Shown: in pieces, positions 1 to 10,052 of the stretch
Position numbering within the stretch: the stretch's first letter is position 1
How the letters are laid out: every line of letters starts with the position of its first letter
The notes under the pieces: generated by a model
Database searches by the model: none
What the model was told of the DNA's origin: nothing
What the model saw: only the letters and a program-made list of their open reading frames with translations
Made by a program: the position numbers and the translations under genes
DNA from: Aporhodopirellula aestuarii
Lineage (GTDB): Bacteria; Planctomycetota; Planctomycetia; Pirellulales; Pirellulaceae
Direction: 5' to 3'
NCBI RefSeq assembly: GCF_023701485.1
Contig: NZ_JAMQBK010000016.1
Coordinates: 98,588-162,587, forward strand
DNA length: 64,000 nucleotides

Positions 1-1
1 C

Positions 2-313
2 CTTGCACCTGCTGCGGGGAAACCGCGTGGCGGCAAACGCCCGGCTGCGAAACGTCCGGCCGCAAAACGGTCGGTATCCGGCGGCGGTGAGATCCAAAAG
101 CGAGAAAATCGACGACCGGTCAAAGCGGTCAAGCGTCCCGCGAAAATGCCTTCACGCGATTCGCTGCGGGTCGGCAAAATCATCGTCGGCGACGAAGTCG
201 TCACGGACACGACGTCGGAACCGAAGCGACCAGCCAAACGCGGAAAACCCTCGGCCAAGAAATCATTCAAACGATCAGGCGGTGGCGCTCGCAAACGTAA
301 AGGAAAACGATAG
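2..313 (+). CDS. C-terminal tail of a Lys/Arg-rich protein (5' end outside window)
   Basis: The frame opening at base 2 is free of stops and ends with TAG at 311-313, so this is the last 103 codons of a gene that begins before the window. The peptide is extremely basic (about a third Lys or Arg), with AAKRP-type runs and a Gly-Gly-Gly-Ala-Arg-Lys ending. One short less basic stretch reads GKIIVGDEVVT. Tails like this occur on RNA-binding enzymes such as DEAD-box helicases and rRNA pseudouridine synthases, but no catalytic domain is visible, so the function is open. It ends six bases before pyrK and probably shares its transcript. Confidence 0.6.
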   Translation, partial: LAPAAGKPRGGKRPAAKRPAAKRSVSGGGEIQKRENRRPVKAVKRPAKMPSRDSLRVGKIIVGDEVVTDTTSEPKRPAKRGKPSAKKSFKRSGGGARKRKGKR

Positions 314-319
314 ACCAAC

Positions 320-1177
320 ATGGCTTCTCTGCACGCGAAACATTACGCCGACTCCATCGCTCATATCACCGGACCGCTGACTGCCAACGAGCAGGTTGCC
401 GAGAACACGTACCTGTTGCGTGTTCGCGCGCCACAAATTGCGGCGACAGCCACACCGGGGCAATTCGTGATGATCCGATTAGCGGGCTTGGACGCTCCGT
501 TGATCGGACGAGCGTTCGCAATCTACGACATCCATGCTGACGCCAACGGAACGCCGGAATCAATCGATCTGATTTACCTGCGAAAGGGTGCGTTGACTGT
601 CCCCTTAGCTGCCTGTCCCGTCGGCACGCCCGTGTCATTGTGGGGGCCGCTGGGCAATTCGTTTCGCGATGCCCCGTGCGATCGATTAATCATGGCCGTG
701 GGCGGGATCGGCCAAACGCCGATGCTGGTAACCGGCCGCGACGCACTCGCCCGCCGATGGGCTCAACGTGTCGAGTTGATCTACGGCGCCCGTCGCTCGT
801 CACTGTTGGCGGGTGTGGATGATTTCCGGGCGGCAGGATTCAATGTGACGACATGTACCGACGACGGATCGGAAGGCCGGCAAGCACTCGTGCCGGATGT
901 GTTGGCAGAGCGACTCGATCAACTTGCGAAAGAATCGCCCGACGAACGGATTCGGGTGCTGACCTGTGGCCCTGAGATTATGATGGAAAAGGTCGCGGGC
1001 GTTTGTGTGGAACGCGGCGTCGATGTGCAGGTATCGATGGAGACGCCGATGGCGTGTGGAATCGGGATCTGCTTTTCTTGCGTTGCGAAAGTCAACCAGG
1101 ACGACGGAAGCTGGGATTACAAACGCACGTGCGTCGACGGCCCGATTTTTGACGCCGAGCAATTATGTTGGGAATAG
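320..1177 (+). CDS. pyrK: Dihydroorotate dehydrogenase electron transfer subunit PyrK
   Basis: This is an iron-sulfur flavoprotein of 285 residues, the usual length for PyrK. In class 1B dihydroorotate dehydrogenases it passes electrons from the PyrD subunit to NAD+ during UMP synthesis in the cytoplasm. The N-terminal half is a ferredoxin-reductase-type FAD barrel (RAFAIYD at 64-70), followed by an NAD-binding segment (AVGGIGQTPM near 126-135). The C-terminus has the PyrK [2Fe-2S] signature with Cys246, Cys251, Cys254 and Cys271, ending CVDGPIFDAEQLCW. No pyrD gene is visible nearby. The ATG at 320 follows an AAAGGAAA stretch. Related electron-transfer subunits exist, but the Cys motif and ending fit PyrK best. 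Confidence 0.93.
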   Translation: MASLHAKHYADSIAHITGPLTANEQVAENTYLLRVRAPQIAATATPGQFVMIRLAGLDAPLIGRAFAIYDIHADANGTPESIDLIYLRKGALTVPLAACPVGTPVSLWGPLGNSFRDAPCDRLIMAVGGIGQTPMLVTGRDALARRWAQRVELIYGARRSSLLAGVDDFRAAGFNVTTCTDDGSEGRQALVPDVLAERLDQLAKESPDERIRVLTCGPEIMMEKVAGVCVERGVDVQVSMETPMACGIGICFSCVAKVNQDDGSWDYKRTCVDGPIFDAEQLCWE

Positions 1178-1180
1178 CTT

Positions 1181-2467
1181 TTGAGTACGCAAACCGACCG
1201 TTCGTCGACCGAATTTGATGCGGCGGTACTGAGCAATCGTCCGCCTCATCCTCAATCGAGAGCGACGACGCAGGCCACACCTCCCGACGAGGTCGACCTA
1301 TCGATCGTCATCCCCGCGATGAACGAAGAGGAGTCGCTCGAAACGCTGCACACGAAAGTGGTTGAGGTGTGCCAGCGGGCGGGGAAGTCCCTCGAAATCA
1401 TTTTTATCGACGATGGTTCGAGCGATTCGACGTGGTCGAAAATGAATTCGCTCTCGCGACAACACGCCGGCACCCGTGCGATCCGCTTGCGAAGAAACTT
1501 TGGAAAAGCGGCAGCCCTGAGCGCGGGCTTTTCGATCGCTCGCGGTAAAGTCGTGATCACGATGGACGCGGACTTACAGGACGATCCGGATGAGATACCG
1601 CGATTTCTTTTCGCCTTAGCGGGTCAGCCGGCTGATCAGTCGGACTCGATCGCCGAGACACTCTCGCCGCGGGGGCAACAAACTACCCCACAGAGCCCTA
1701 ACAGTCCCTACCAATCGGAGGGAACGGTGACTACACTCGACGTCGTGAGTGGGTGGAAACGTGTGCGGCACGATCCGTGGCACAAGGTGCTGCCCAGTCG
1801 AGTGTTTAATGCATTGGTTAGCGGAATAACAGGCGTGCGGCTACACGATCACAATTGCGGATTCAAGGCATACCGGCGGGAGGTTCTCGCTGAGGTGGAT
1901 CTGTATGGCGAGCGGCACCGTTTTATCCCGGTTCTCGCTGCCGCCCGCGGTTGGAAAGTCGGCGAGATCGAAGTGTTGCACCATCCGCGTGTTCACGGGC
2001 GATCCAAGTACGGCTTGTCTCGACTGGGAAAAGGATTCCTGGACCTGATGAGCATTTACTTATTGACCGATTACGCCCGCCGGCCGTTGCACCTAATCGG
2101 CTCCGCGGGGCTGGCCTGTTTCGCGTTCGGTTCGCTCGGAATGTTTTACCTGAGCGCCCGCTGGGTCGTTTCCCGCATCGACGGCGGTGACCCGTTGCAC
2201 CTGCATTCGACAGCGATTTTTTACTACTGCATCTTGGCCGTGCTGCTGGGTGCCCAATGCGTGCTCGCCGGACTGATCGCGGAGCTGATCGTGTCGGTAT
2301 CGGCGGCGCGGGATCGATCGCTGAGGTCGTTCCAAAAGGGGACAGCCGCGGTTGGCAACGCAAACGTTCCGCTGCATCACGTTTCGTTTAGCGTCTCGGA
2401 AGTCGCGGGGTTCGATGATGAATCGTCCGGTGACACGGCGGTCCGATCGACCGGGGCGACTAGTTAA
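1181..2467 (+). CDS. GT2 family polyprenyl-phosphate glycosyltransferase with two C-terminal membrane spans
   Basis: This is a family 2 glycosyltransferase of the dolichol-phosphate mannosyltransferase / ArnC type, expected to move a sugar from a nucleotide donor to a polyprenyl phosphate on the cytoplasmic face of the inner membrane. Visible motifs are the donor-site DDGSSD at 77-82, the DADLQDDP metal motif at 129-136, HDHNCGFK at 222-229 and SKYG at 275-278. Two membrane spans lie near 303-327 and 346-370. A hydrophilic insertion of about 40 residues (148-187, rich in Gln, Ser and Pro) splits the catalytic domain. The only start that gives the full domain plus leader is TTG at 1181, three bases after pyrK. 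The stop overlaps the next start as TAATG, which implies translational coupling. Confidence 0.88.
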   Translation: MSTQTDRSSTEFDAAVLSNRPPHPQSRATTQATPPDEVDLSIVIPAMNEEESLETLHTKVVEVCQRAGKSLEIIFIDDGSSDSTWSKMNSLSRQHAGTRAIRLRRNFGKAAALSAGFSIARGKVVITMDADLQDDPDEIPRFLFALAGQPADQSDSIAETLSPRGQQTTPQSPNSPYQSEGTVTTLDVVSGWKRVRHDPWHKVLPSRVFNALVSGITGVRLHDHNCGFKAYRREVLAEVDLYGERHRFIPVLAAARGWKVGEIEVLHHPRVHGRSKYGLSRLGKGFLDLMSIYLLTDYARRPLHLIGSAGLACFAFGSLGMFYLSARWVVSRIDGGDPLHLHSTAIFYYCILAVLLGAQCVLAGLIAELIVSVSAARDRSLRSFQKGTAAVGNANVPLHHVSFSVSEVAGFDDESSGDTAVRSTGATS

Positions 2468-4110
2468 TGCGAAAGCATGATGTGCCGCGCGAGAAGCGGT
2501 TTCGAATGCATTTGGTGCTGATCGCGGTCACCTTAGCGCTAGTCGCTGGACGCATTGCGGTGGTGATCAACGCCGAGGGCGATGCCGCGGTTTTGAGTGC
2601 GAACGATCGCAGTCGCTGGGCCAGCGTTGCGGCATTGGTCGAACACAACACGTTTGCGATCGACGATGTGATATCGATTCGCGGTAAACGTGGACATCAA
2701 ATCTGGGACACAATCGACAAAGTCCGGCACATCGGTCCCGATGGACGGTTGCACTACTACAGCAGCAAACCGACGCTGCTAACTACGATGGTCGCGGGTG
2801 TGTATTACGTGGTGCACAATGCGACGGGCATCAGCATGACGGAGCAACCGATTTACATGCCCCGGCTGTTGTTGCTGCTGATCAACGTTCCGGTGATGGG
2901 GCTGTTTCTGGTCACGATGATGCTGAGCATTGAGTGGTCGAGCGCTTCAGATTTTGCCAAACGACTGGCGGTCCTCGCGAGTTGTTTCGCAACGATGCTA
3001 ACACCATTTGCGATCTCGTTGAACAACCATTTGTTCGCGGCGGCGGCGACTTCATTGACGCTGTACCTGTACCTACACGTGAGCGAAAAGGTCCACGATT
3101 CATTCGGGGGCGTGACGTATCGTCCGCGGTTTTGGCCGTGGGTGACCGCAGGCAGCGCGGCTGCGTTTGCGGTCGCGTGCGAACTGCCGGCGTTGTCGAT
3201 GTTTGTGTTATGGTTGGTCCTCTTTGGGGTCCTGATCCCGCGATCGATCCCGGGTTTTCTCGTCGGCGCGACCGTCGTTGCGGTGGGGATTTTTGGCACC
3301 AACTACTGGGCCCATCAAAGCTGGCGAACACCCTACGCCCACCGTGGGACCGGCGACGTGGTGGCTGAGTTTGAATGGTTGAAGGATTCGGCGCTAACTG
3401 CACCCGAGGCAGAATCAGCCCTGACGGCCGAGCTCGCGACGCTAGACGTCTTTTCGGCAGCGGAGTCGATCAAGGCCCGAACGCTGCAATCCGGTGGCTA
3501 TGAGATCCTCGCAGAATTTGCGGAGGGCGGCGAACAGCGACAACAACAGTGGAAGGTGCAACCGCAATCTCATGCCGGTTCGTCTTCGGCTTGGGCCGTC
3601 GCCAAATGGGATGACTGGTACGACTACCCGGGCAGCTACTGGCGAACTGGAAAACGTCGGGGAGTTGACCTCGGCGAGGCAAGCCGCGGCATCTACGCGT
3701 TCAACGCAACATTGGGCACCTACGGGATTTTCTCCCTCACACCGATCTGGCTCCTGATGCCGCTTGGGCTGATGTACAAATGCGCCAACGGGCCGCGGGA
3801 TAGGCGGTATTTGGCGAGTGCAATTGCGTTAGTGACCGTCGTTTGCTTTGCGTTTTATATCGCCCGGCCTGAGATTGACCGCAATTATGGGGGCGTGAGC
3901 GTTTGTTTCCGATGGATGCTATGGTTGGCTCCTTTGTGGATCTACGCGATCATCCCGGAGCTGAATGAGATGAGCGAATCGCGGGGGGGACGCTGCCTCG
4001 CCATCGCATTGCTGGCGGCCAGCGTTTTCTCGGTTTCGACCAGCCTGGATTCACCTTGGCAAAGTCCGTGGTTGTACCGTTTTGCGTCGTTTTTGGGCTG
4101 GTTAAGCTAG
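2467..4110 (+). CDS. Polytopic membrane protein, GT-C-like, unknown function
   Basis: This is a 547-residue inner-membrane protein. Hydrophobic spans occur near residues 17-34, 140-165, 180-210, 235-285, and several more in the last 150 residues. An N-terminal loop reads LSANDRSRW and later SSKPTLLTT, resembling the first periplasmic loop of GT-C transferases (PMT/ArnT-like), where an acidic residue is catalytic. A soluble insertion of about 130 residues (near 300-430) separates the two membrane halves. The start overlaps the stop of the preceding glycosyltransferase by one base, so it probably consumes the lipid-linked sugar made by that enzyme or shares its pathway. The GT-C assignment is an inference from loop similarity and context. 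Confidence 0.75.
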   Translation: MRKHDVPREKRFRMHLVLIAVTLALVAGRIAVVINAEGDAAVLSANDRSRWASVAALVEHNTFAIDDVISIRGKRGHQIWDTIDKVRHIGPDGRLHYYSSKPTLLTTMVAGVYYVVHNATGISMTEQPIYMPRLLLLLINVPVMGLFLVTMMLSIEWSSASDFAKRLAVLASCFATMLTPFAISLNNHLFAAAATSLTLYLYLHVSEKVHDSFGGVTYRPRFWPWVTAGSAAAFAVACELPALSMFVLWLVLFGVLIPRSIPGFLVGATVVAVGIFGTNYWAHQSWRTPYAHRGTGDVVAEFEWLKDSALTAPEAESALTAELATLDVFSAAESIKARTLQSGGYEILAEFAEGGEQRQQQWKVQPQSHAGSSSAWAVAKWDDWYDYPGSYWRTGKRRGVDLGEASRGIYAFNATLGTYGIFSLTPIWLLMPLGLMYKCANGPRDRRYLASAIALVTVVCFAFYIARPEIDRNYGGVSVCFRWMLWLAPLWIYAIIPELNEMSESRGGRCLAIALLAASVFSVSTSLDSPWQSPWLYRFASFLGWLS

Positions 4111-4167
4111 GAAATCAGCGGGTAGTATCGGCGAAGTCTTTTTCAGGCGGCAGGATGCCGTTCATCG

Positions 4168-7100
4168 GTGCGATCCAAGTGGACGGTGCCCGCCGTTTCG
4201 GCTGGAAATAGACATCGTTTTCTCAAGGATGAGATCTCTCCGTTGACGTCTCCGGAACCCGTTTCGCAATCCCGACCACCCCGTAGCCGTTTGAAAACGA
4301 TCGCGGTGCTGGTGGTGGTATGTTTGGCGATCGCGTTTGTGGCCAAGACCATTGGCCCTCAAACGCTCGGTGAACAAGCACGGCGTGTGTTCGAACGGCA
4401 ACTTGCTGATCACTACCAGGACTGGGACGTCTCAATCGGACGCGGAATCTATCGGCCGGGGGTGGGATTTCAGTTTGAAAAGATCAGTTTCACGCCGCTT
4501 TCCCAACCGGCAACCGGATCGCAGCCGCTATCGATTACTGACGCCATTTTGACCCGTTGGGGCAGTCAACCGGTTGTCGAGATCGATCGCATGACGGTAT
4601 TTGCCGACATCGACGCAAAAAAACTACTCGATCAGCAAAACCCGATGACGACGAAGCATGTTGTGGTCGAAGGGATCAACGCAGACATGCGTTTGAAATC
4701 CAACGGCGAGCTTTCGCTGGCCGGACTTTGGCCGCCCCCACAGCTCGGTCCGGTTTGCCCTCGCATTGATCTTCGAGGAGTAACGCTAAATCTGTCGGTA
4801 GACCCCAAACCGTCTCCGACATATCTCGGTGGCCGGTCCAAACCTGAAGCCGAACCAGCGAGCGAACCCGAGCGACCGATCCAGTTCCGTTGGCCTGAGA
4901 TTACGATCGAAAACACCTGTGATTCCACGGTGCTTGCCAACGGCGAGCGACATTTCGTGTTGCGTGGGGACAGTGACTTGTGCGGCGGCGGCACACTAGA
5001 AATTTCGCAAACCCTTCGTCAGGGCAAAGTGATTCGGACAGTGGCCGCGGCAAAGGTTTCGTCGCTGCGTTGCAGCAACACGTTGGTGGATCGGTTTGCG
5101 ACTTGGCTGCCGCACCGACCTCCCACTGGTGCCCGATTCGACGTCGTCGGTGACCTGAGCTTCCGTTTTCAAATGGGCGAAGGAGGGAAAGCCGGTGCTC
5201 TCTCTACGGCGCCGCCGCTCGACTACGAACTCGACTTCGTCCTTCGCAGCGGGCAGTACACCGACAAGCGGTTGCCGGGTTCGGTGGAACAGTGTTCGGG
5301 TCGACTCAAAGTCACGCCGACCAAAATTGAATTATTTCCAACTCGCGCGATGCTGGGGCAAGCGGTCGTTCAGATCCGCGGGCAATCGAACATCGCAGTG
5401 ACTGTTGTTGCACCAGAGAAGTCCTTACCGTCACCAGCGTTTCGATCCAGTTATTCGGCCGCACGCCAGGTGACCGACGACGGAATGTCGTTTCGTATCG
5501 GGGAATCACTTTGGGTCGCCCGCGTTTGGAATTGCGACTTCACCGTGGCGGCGGATAACTTAAGAATCAACGACGGCTATCGCCCTTTGATGCCCGAGAA
5601 GACGGCGATGCTATACGATCGCTTTCGCCCTTCGGGACAAATCGATTTCACCTCACGGTGGTTCAACCCGCAACCGCTCGCACACATACCTTGGTCGGTA
5701 CAAGCGGATGTCAACTGCGAGGGCGTTGGCGCTCAATTTGACAAATTCCCGTATCCCGTCGAAGGGTTGACGGGGTTAATCAAAATCGCTGACGGACGAG
5801 TGGACGCCCGGCGTTTGACCGGATTCGCCGGCGGTCGGCCGATCCACTGCGAATTCAACGTACCGATGAAGTTGCATCCGGATGCGGAGGTTTCACCCGC
5901 GAAGTCGATCATCATTCAATCCGACGGCGCGATTCCAATTGACAGTGCGTTGGTATCGGCGTTGACGCCGCGTGAGTCGTCGGATGTGGGCGATGTCGCA
6001 ACAGAAAAATCGAAGCTGGAGTCGTTCATTCGCTCGCTGCATCCACGCGGGGCGATTGAACTGGCATCCGCATCGATCCAAACGGATGCGGCAGGCGTCA
6101 CGAGTCGACGATTTGACCTGAGGGTGATCGGCGGAACGCTGCGTTATGACCAATTCGCCTACCCGCTATACAACGTCGCCGGTCGCATCCAAGTCCAAGA
6201 CGATCTCGTGCGGATGATCGGTTTCACCGCAAACAACGCCGGCGCCGCCAAGATTGCGTGCGACGGGCTGTATGAAATGTCCAGCGATCCGGAGCAGTCC
6301 GAACTGAATATGCGTTTTCGCGTCGCCGATGTTGCGATGGACCATTCGCTGCGGGTGTCGCTGCCGGAATCATCACGCAACATCTGGGAAGCGATCTCGC
6401 CCGCGGGAACACTCGATCAACTCGATGTTCAAATCCACCGTACGGGTTCCCAGCCGATCGAACTCTCACTCAATGCGGCCCACCAAAGCGAAGCTCGTGT
6501 GAATCCGAACGCACTCAGCATCCGCCCCAAAGCGGTTCCTTACCGGATCGATATCGTGGGTGGCCGCGTGGACTATCGCGATGGCGCGGTAACAATCACA
6601 AACTTGCGTGGACGACACGATGCGTCTCGATTGATCGCAGACGGCGTATGCCGACCGGATGCGTCGGGACGATGGCTGCTGACCTTAGATCTGCACAGCG
6701 GATGCCGGCTGATTCCTGATGAAGAGCTGATTGCGGCGCTTCCCGAGCAGATGAGATGGGCGATGCATGGCCTCGACTTGCGCGGCCCCCTTGGACTGCG
6801 TGGCGTGACCAACATCTTGCTGCCCGAATCGGACTTGGAGTCACCGGCGATCAATTGGGATCTGGCTCTGCAACTCGAAGGCAATCGGATTGCGGACGTC
6901 GGTCCGGTCCATTCGCTACGCGGCGAAATCATGGTCAGCGGTATCAAGGACGGGGAACTCTTGCGGGCGGGCGGCAATCTCGCGATCGATTCATTACACG
7001 CCTATGGACTGCAAGTGACGTCACTGCGTGGCCCGTTTTCGATACTGGGAGACGAGATGCGACTCGGGACGCTGTCGACAGGTGTCGACCCAATCACGGG

Positions 7101-7833
7101 CAGGCCGTTGTATGTCACCGCCGAATCTCAACTCGCGGCAGCGAACGATGGCGTGCAAACGGGTCGGCCGACTCCGATCGTGGGCCGAATGTTTGGTGGA
7201 CAGCTCGACGTTAGCGGCACTGTCGCGCTTTCGACAGGTGATTTCGACGTCGGCGTGTCGATGGCCAACGGGCAGCTCGCGACGATACTCGCGGAGATGG
7301 GGCAAACCCGTTCGGGGATCACGGGTCGCTTCGACATGAACTCACGACTCGACGGACGACTCGGCGATTCCGACCTGCTCAAAGGATCTGGCACGGCGCG
7401 GGTCAGCGGCGCAAACATCTATGAGCTACCGCTGCTGGTTCAAGTCTTAAACCTGCTGCGAATCACGCCCACAGAAGACGTCGCGTTTACCGACGGTGAG
7501 ACTGAATTCGCGATCTTTGGCGAGGACATCAATTTCAATCGGTTGTCGATGTGGGGCGATTTGGTTGCTCTCGATGGCAGCGGAACGCTGTCACGTCTGG
7601 AGCACCTCGACCTGTCGTTCAACACAAAGGTAAGTCCACAGAACCTGTTCAGCAAAGTGATCAGCCCGCTGCGAGACAACAGCTACACGTTTTGGACGAT
7701 TGAAGTCGACGGTCCGATCGGGGCCCCGACGATCCAACGCTACGCGCTGGGTGGCGTGAGCCAAACGCTCGAGTCGTGGTTTCCCGGGATGATTCGGTCG
7801 ACCACCGCCGACACGTCAGCGGTAAACCGTTGA
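4168..7833 (+). CDS. Large AsmA-like inner-membrane-anchored periplasmic protein
   Basis: This protein of 1221 residues has one membrane anchor near residues 43-60 (AVLVVVCLAIAFVA), followed by a long periplasmic region. The rest is beta-rich with many short amphipathic repeats. The C-terminal 250 residues contain the AsmA/TamB-type pattern (GGQLDVSG, GITGRFDMNSRLDGRLGD, GSGTARVSG, near 1010-1090). AsmA-like proteins form bridge-like grooves in the envelope and are thought to carry phospholipids between membranes. The start is uncertain. GTG at 4168 gives the longest form, while TTG at 4243, 13 bases after AAGGA, removes 25 residues and keeps the anchor. The gene ends 13 bases before the convergent MATE gene. 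Confidence 0.75.
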   Translation: MRSKWTVPAVSAGNRHRFLKDEISPLTSPEPVSQSRPPRSRLKTIAVLVVVCLAIAFVAKTIGPQTLGEQARRVFERQLADHYQDWDVSIGRGIYRPGVGFQFEKISFTPLSQPATGSQPLSITDAILTRWGSQPVVEIDRMTVFADIDAKKLLDQQNPMTTKHVVVEGINADMRLKSNGELSLAGLWPPPQLGPVCPRIDLRGVTLNLSVDPKPSPTYLGGRSKPEAEPASEPERPIQFRWPEITIENTCDSTVLANGERHFVLRGDSDLCGGGTLEISQTLRQGKVIRTVAAAKVSSLRCSNTLVDRFATWLPHRPPTGARFDVVGDLSFRFQMGEGGKAGALSTAPPLDYELDFVLRSGQYTDKRLPGSVEQCSGRLKVTPTKIELFPTRAMLGQAVVQIRGQSNIAVTVVAPEKSLPSPAFRSSYSAARQVTDDGMSFRIGESLWVARVWNCDFTVAADNLRINDGYRPLMPEKTAMLYDRFRPSGQIDFTSRWFNPQPLAHIPWSVQADVNCEGVGAQFDKFPYPVEGLTGLIKIADGRVDARRLTGFAGGRPIHCEFNVPMKLHPDAEVSPAKSIIIQSDGAIPIDSALVSALTPRESSDVGDVATEKSKLESFIRSLHPRGAIELASASIQTDAAGVTSRRFDLRVIGGTLRYDQFAYPLYNVAGRIQVQDDLVRMIGFTANNAGAAKIACDGLYEMSSDPEQSELNMRFRVADVAMDHSLRVSLPESSRNIWEAISPAGTLDQLDVQIHRTGSQPIELSLNAAHQSEARVNPNALSIRPKAVPYRIDIVGGRVDYRDGAVTITNLRGRHDASRLIADGVCRPDASGRWLLTLDLHSGCRLIPDEELIAALPEQMRWAMHGLDLRGPLGLRGVTNILLPESDLESPAINWDLALQLEGNRIADVGPVHSLRGEIMVSGIKDGELLRAGGNLAIDSLHAYGLQVTSLRGPFSILGDEMRLGTLSTGVDPITGRPLYVTAESQLAAANDGVQTGRPTPIVGRMFGGQLDVSGTVALSTGDFDVGVSMANGQLATILAEMGQTRSGITGRFDMNSRLDGRLGDSDLLKGSGTARVSGANIYELPLLVQVLNLLRITPTEDVAFTDGETEFAIFGEDINFNRLSMWGDLVALDGSGTLSRLEHLDLSFNTKVSPQNLFSKVISPLRDNSYTFWTIEVDGPIGAPTIQRYALGGVSQTLESWFPGMIRSTTADTSAVNR

Positions 7834-7846
7834 CCGCCTTGCCGCA

Positions 7847-9301
7847 TCAGACCATCCGCATTCGCTTCCACGAGCCTTGCAGATAACGAGCCGACATGGC
7901 ACCGGCCAGCGAGATGACCCAACACGTCAATACGATCCACCACCATCGCAGCGTGACGGCAACAGATTCCGACATCGTGGTTGCCACCCCCTCGACACCC
8001 TCTGGCAAACTGGTTCCCCATAATGCCGGCTCCCAATCGGGCTCGAAGAAAACACCGAACGCAAGAGTCGCGAGCGACACCGTGAGCCCGGCGAGCAAGA
8101 CGAACCATGTGTCACCAGCCCCTCGGAGGGCACCTGCCAAAATCAATTGGGTCGCGTCGAGCAACACGTAGATGGCCACGAACCCGAGCAGAGTTTCGGC
8201 AGTTTGCAATGCCAACGCCGCATCGGCGGGAATCGTCGAGTCCGATTGATTCATGGCATAGAGCGAAATCAAAGTCCCGGCGCAGAACCAGTACGCCAAG
8301 GCCCAGGCGGCGGAGTATGCCCAGGCGACCGTCAGCGCCGCCCGCACACAACGGATCGCGGGCTCGGGTCCGCTGCGGACCAAATGCTGCCCCACCAGAA
8401 CCGAGGCGGCGATTGACATCCCAACCAATGGAATGAACGCGATCATATTGAAATTAATCGCCATCGTGGTCGCTTGCAGTGGCACGTCCCCGAGCCGCCC
8501 GATCATTAACACGATGACGGAAAACGCCCCCGCTTCGGTGACATACATCAGACCGGCGGGGAAGCCGAAGTAGATCAAACGCCACATCATACGCTGGTCA
8601 AAACAAAGACCGCGTACGATGCCGTACGTCTCGCGAAATTGGGGTCGCAACAAGATCGCAGCAAAACAGACCGGTTTGAACCAAAACGATAAGACGCTCG
8701 CGATTCCGGCGCCGGCGATCCCCATCTCCCACAACCGCGGACCTTCACCGCCCCACCAAGCCGGGTCGATGCCGAAGATCAAGATGTAATCGAGCAACAA
8801 ATTGATTACACCGGAGATCACGCTGACGATCGCGATAGTTCGCGTCCGATGCGTGCCGCTGAAGAAACCAGACAACGCGGTCTGCAGAACTTCACCGGCG
8901 CCGCCCCACATTAAGATCTGGAAATAAATCGACTCCAGCGGAATCAGCGCCGGCGCCTGCTGCGTCCATTTGAACAACGTCTCGGCGTTGTAACCAAGGA
9001 CGAGGAAGAGCGGCATTGTTGCCAGTGAAAACCAAACCGATTGCCATAACATTCGACCAATCCGGCTGGGCCGCCCCGCCCCGACGTACTGACTCGCGAT
9101 CGCGCCGGTCATCGACGCGATCCCCACGAAGACGCAGATACTGACCCAGAACAAATTTCCCGCTGCCATCGCAGCACCCATCTCCGCGGGCTCGTGCTGG
9201 AACAGCAACGTGCGGTCGACGAATAAAACGAGCGAGAACATGCCCGTGCTAATCATCAAGGGAACCGCAACGCGGAACACCTCAGCGTAAGCGGATCGCA
9301 T
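7847..9301 (-). CDS. MATE family efflux transporter
   Basis: A 484-residue polytopic protein with about twelve predicted spans in two six-helix halves, the standard length and layout of the multidrug and toxic compound extrusion family. Typical family segments are the N-terminal VFRVAVPLMISTGMFSLVLFVDRTLL, here around residues 8-33, and the internal repeat FGFPAGLMYVTEAGAFSVIVLMIGRLGD in the second half. Such proteins export organic cations or other small molecules using Na+ or H+ gradients; the substrate cannot be read from the sequence. The gene starts five bases after nusB, so they are probably co-transcribed. It is convergent with the AsmA-like gene. Confidence 0.9.
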   Translation of the reverse strand: MRSAYAEVFRVAVPLMISTGMFSLVLFVDRTLLFQHEPAEMGAAMAAGNLFWVSICVFVGIASMTGAIASQYVGAGRPSRIGRMLWQSVWFSLATMPLFLVLGYNAETLFKWTQQAPALIPLESIYFQILMWGGAGEVLQTALSGFFSGTHRTRTIAIVSVISGVINLLLDYILIFGIDPAWWGGEGPRLWEMGIAGAGIASVLSFWFKPVCFAAILLRPQFRETYGIVRGLCFDQRMMWRLIYFGFPAGLMYVTEAGAFSVIVLMIGRLGDVPLQATTMAINFNMIAFIPLVGMSIAASVLVGQHLVRSGPEPAIRCVRAALTVAWAYSAAWALAYWFCAGTLISLYAMNQSDSTIPADAALALQTAETLLGFVAIYVLLDATQLILAGALRGAGDTWFVLLAGLTVSLATLAFGVFFEPDWEPALWGTSLPEGVEGVATTMSESVAVTLRWWWIVLTCWVISLAGAMSARYLQGSWKRMRMV

Positions 9302-9306
9302 GGATT

Positions 9307-9738
9307 CTATTCCGAAGCGACGGTGCTTTTCTCAGCAGCGGTTTTCTTGAAGAGTCGGTCGAGAACACCGTTGATAAAACGCGGACTGTTCTCGCCCCCA
9401 TAGCGACGAGCGAGCGTCAGGGCTTCTGATATCGCGACTTGCCCTGGCGTCTGCGCGAACAGAATTTCGTACGCACCCAGTCGCAACACATTCCGATCGG
9501 TGACGGGCATCCGCCCCAAAGCCCAGTTGGTCGACAATCGCTTCAGCTCGCGATCAATTTCATCACGGTGGGCCATCGTGCCATCGAGCAACTCGGTCGC
9601 GAAGGTGATAAGCAGGTTTCGGCCCTGCAACCGCGACCGAATGAAACGGCGCGACGCAGCCGCATCGCGCCAATCGTTCAGATCGGCTTCGTACAGAAGT
9701 TGAAGGACAATTTCGCGTGCGCGTCGTCGTGTAGCCAT
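9307..9738 (-). CDS. nusB: Transcription antitermination factor NusB
   Basis: A small all-helical protein of 143 residues from the chosen start, typical for NusB. In other bacteria NusB binds boxA RNA with NusE (S10) and prevents premature termination in rRNA operons. The family pattern is clear: [16 protein letters not shown] at the N-terminus, then [29 protein letters not shown] and the ending [12 protein letters not shown]. An upstream in-frame ATG at 9759 would add MSGMLSC; the internal ATG at 9738 (MATRRRAR) matches the family start and is preferred. The MATE gene follows after five bases on the same strand. Confidence 0.95.
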   Translation of the reverse strand: MATRRRAREIVLQLLYEADLNDWRDAAASRRFIRSRLQGRNLLITFATELLDGTMAHRDEIDRELKRLSTNWALGRMPVTDRNVLRLGAYEILFAQTPGQVAISEALTLARRYGGENSPRFINGVLDRLFKKTAAEKSTVASE

Positions 9739-10052
9739 GCACGATAACATGCCTGACAACGATAGTGGATGTCAACGGGGACGAAAATTCACCACATCGC
9801 TGCGGCAGTCTTAGTACGCTTTGAGACGCAAAAACACGACGAAATCGCCTCCGCGAAGACGCGGCTCGTGAACGGCTCAGTCGAATGAATCTGCCCCTCG
9901 CTCGACCTCGCGTCCCGGCACATCGATTCGACGCATACCGATCAATGCTGGCGGGACAAACGCTGAGACGCCGAGACAGTGAACATTTGTCGCGACCGAC
10001 AATCGCGAAAACGAACCCACCGCTTGCCCCCGCCGCTTGCGAAACATCGGCA
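9739..10052 (+). other. Intergenic stretch between queD and nusB, no gene seen
   Basis: These 314 bases separate the queD stop from the nusB start (both genes on the minus strand). Open frames here lack family resemblance or a start context. The stretch presumably carries the nusB promoter and the end of the queD transcript. No strong palindrome was seen apart from the hairpin inside the end of queD. Confidence 0.5.
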
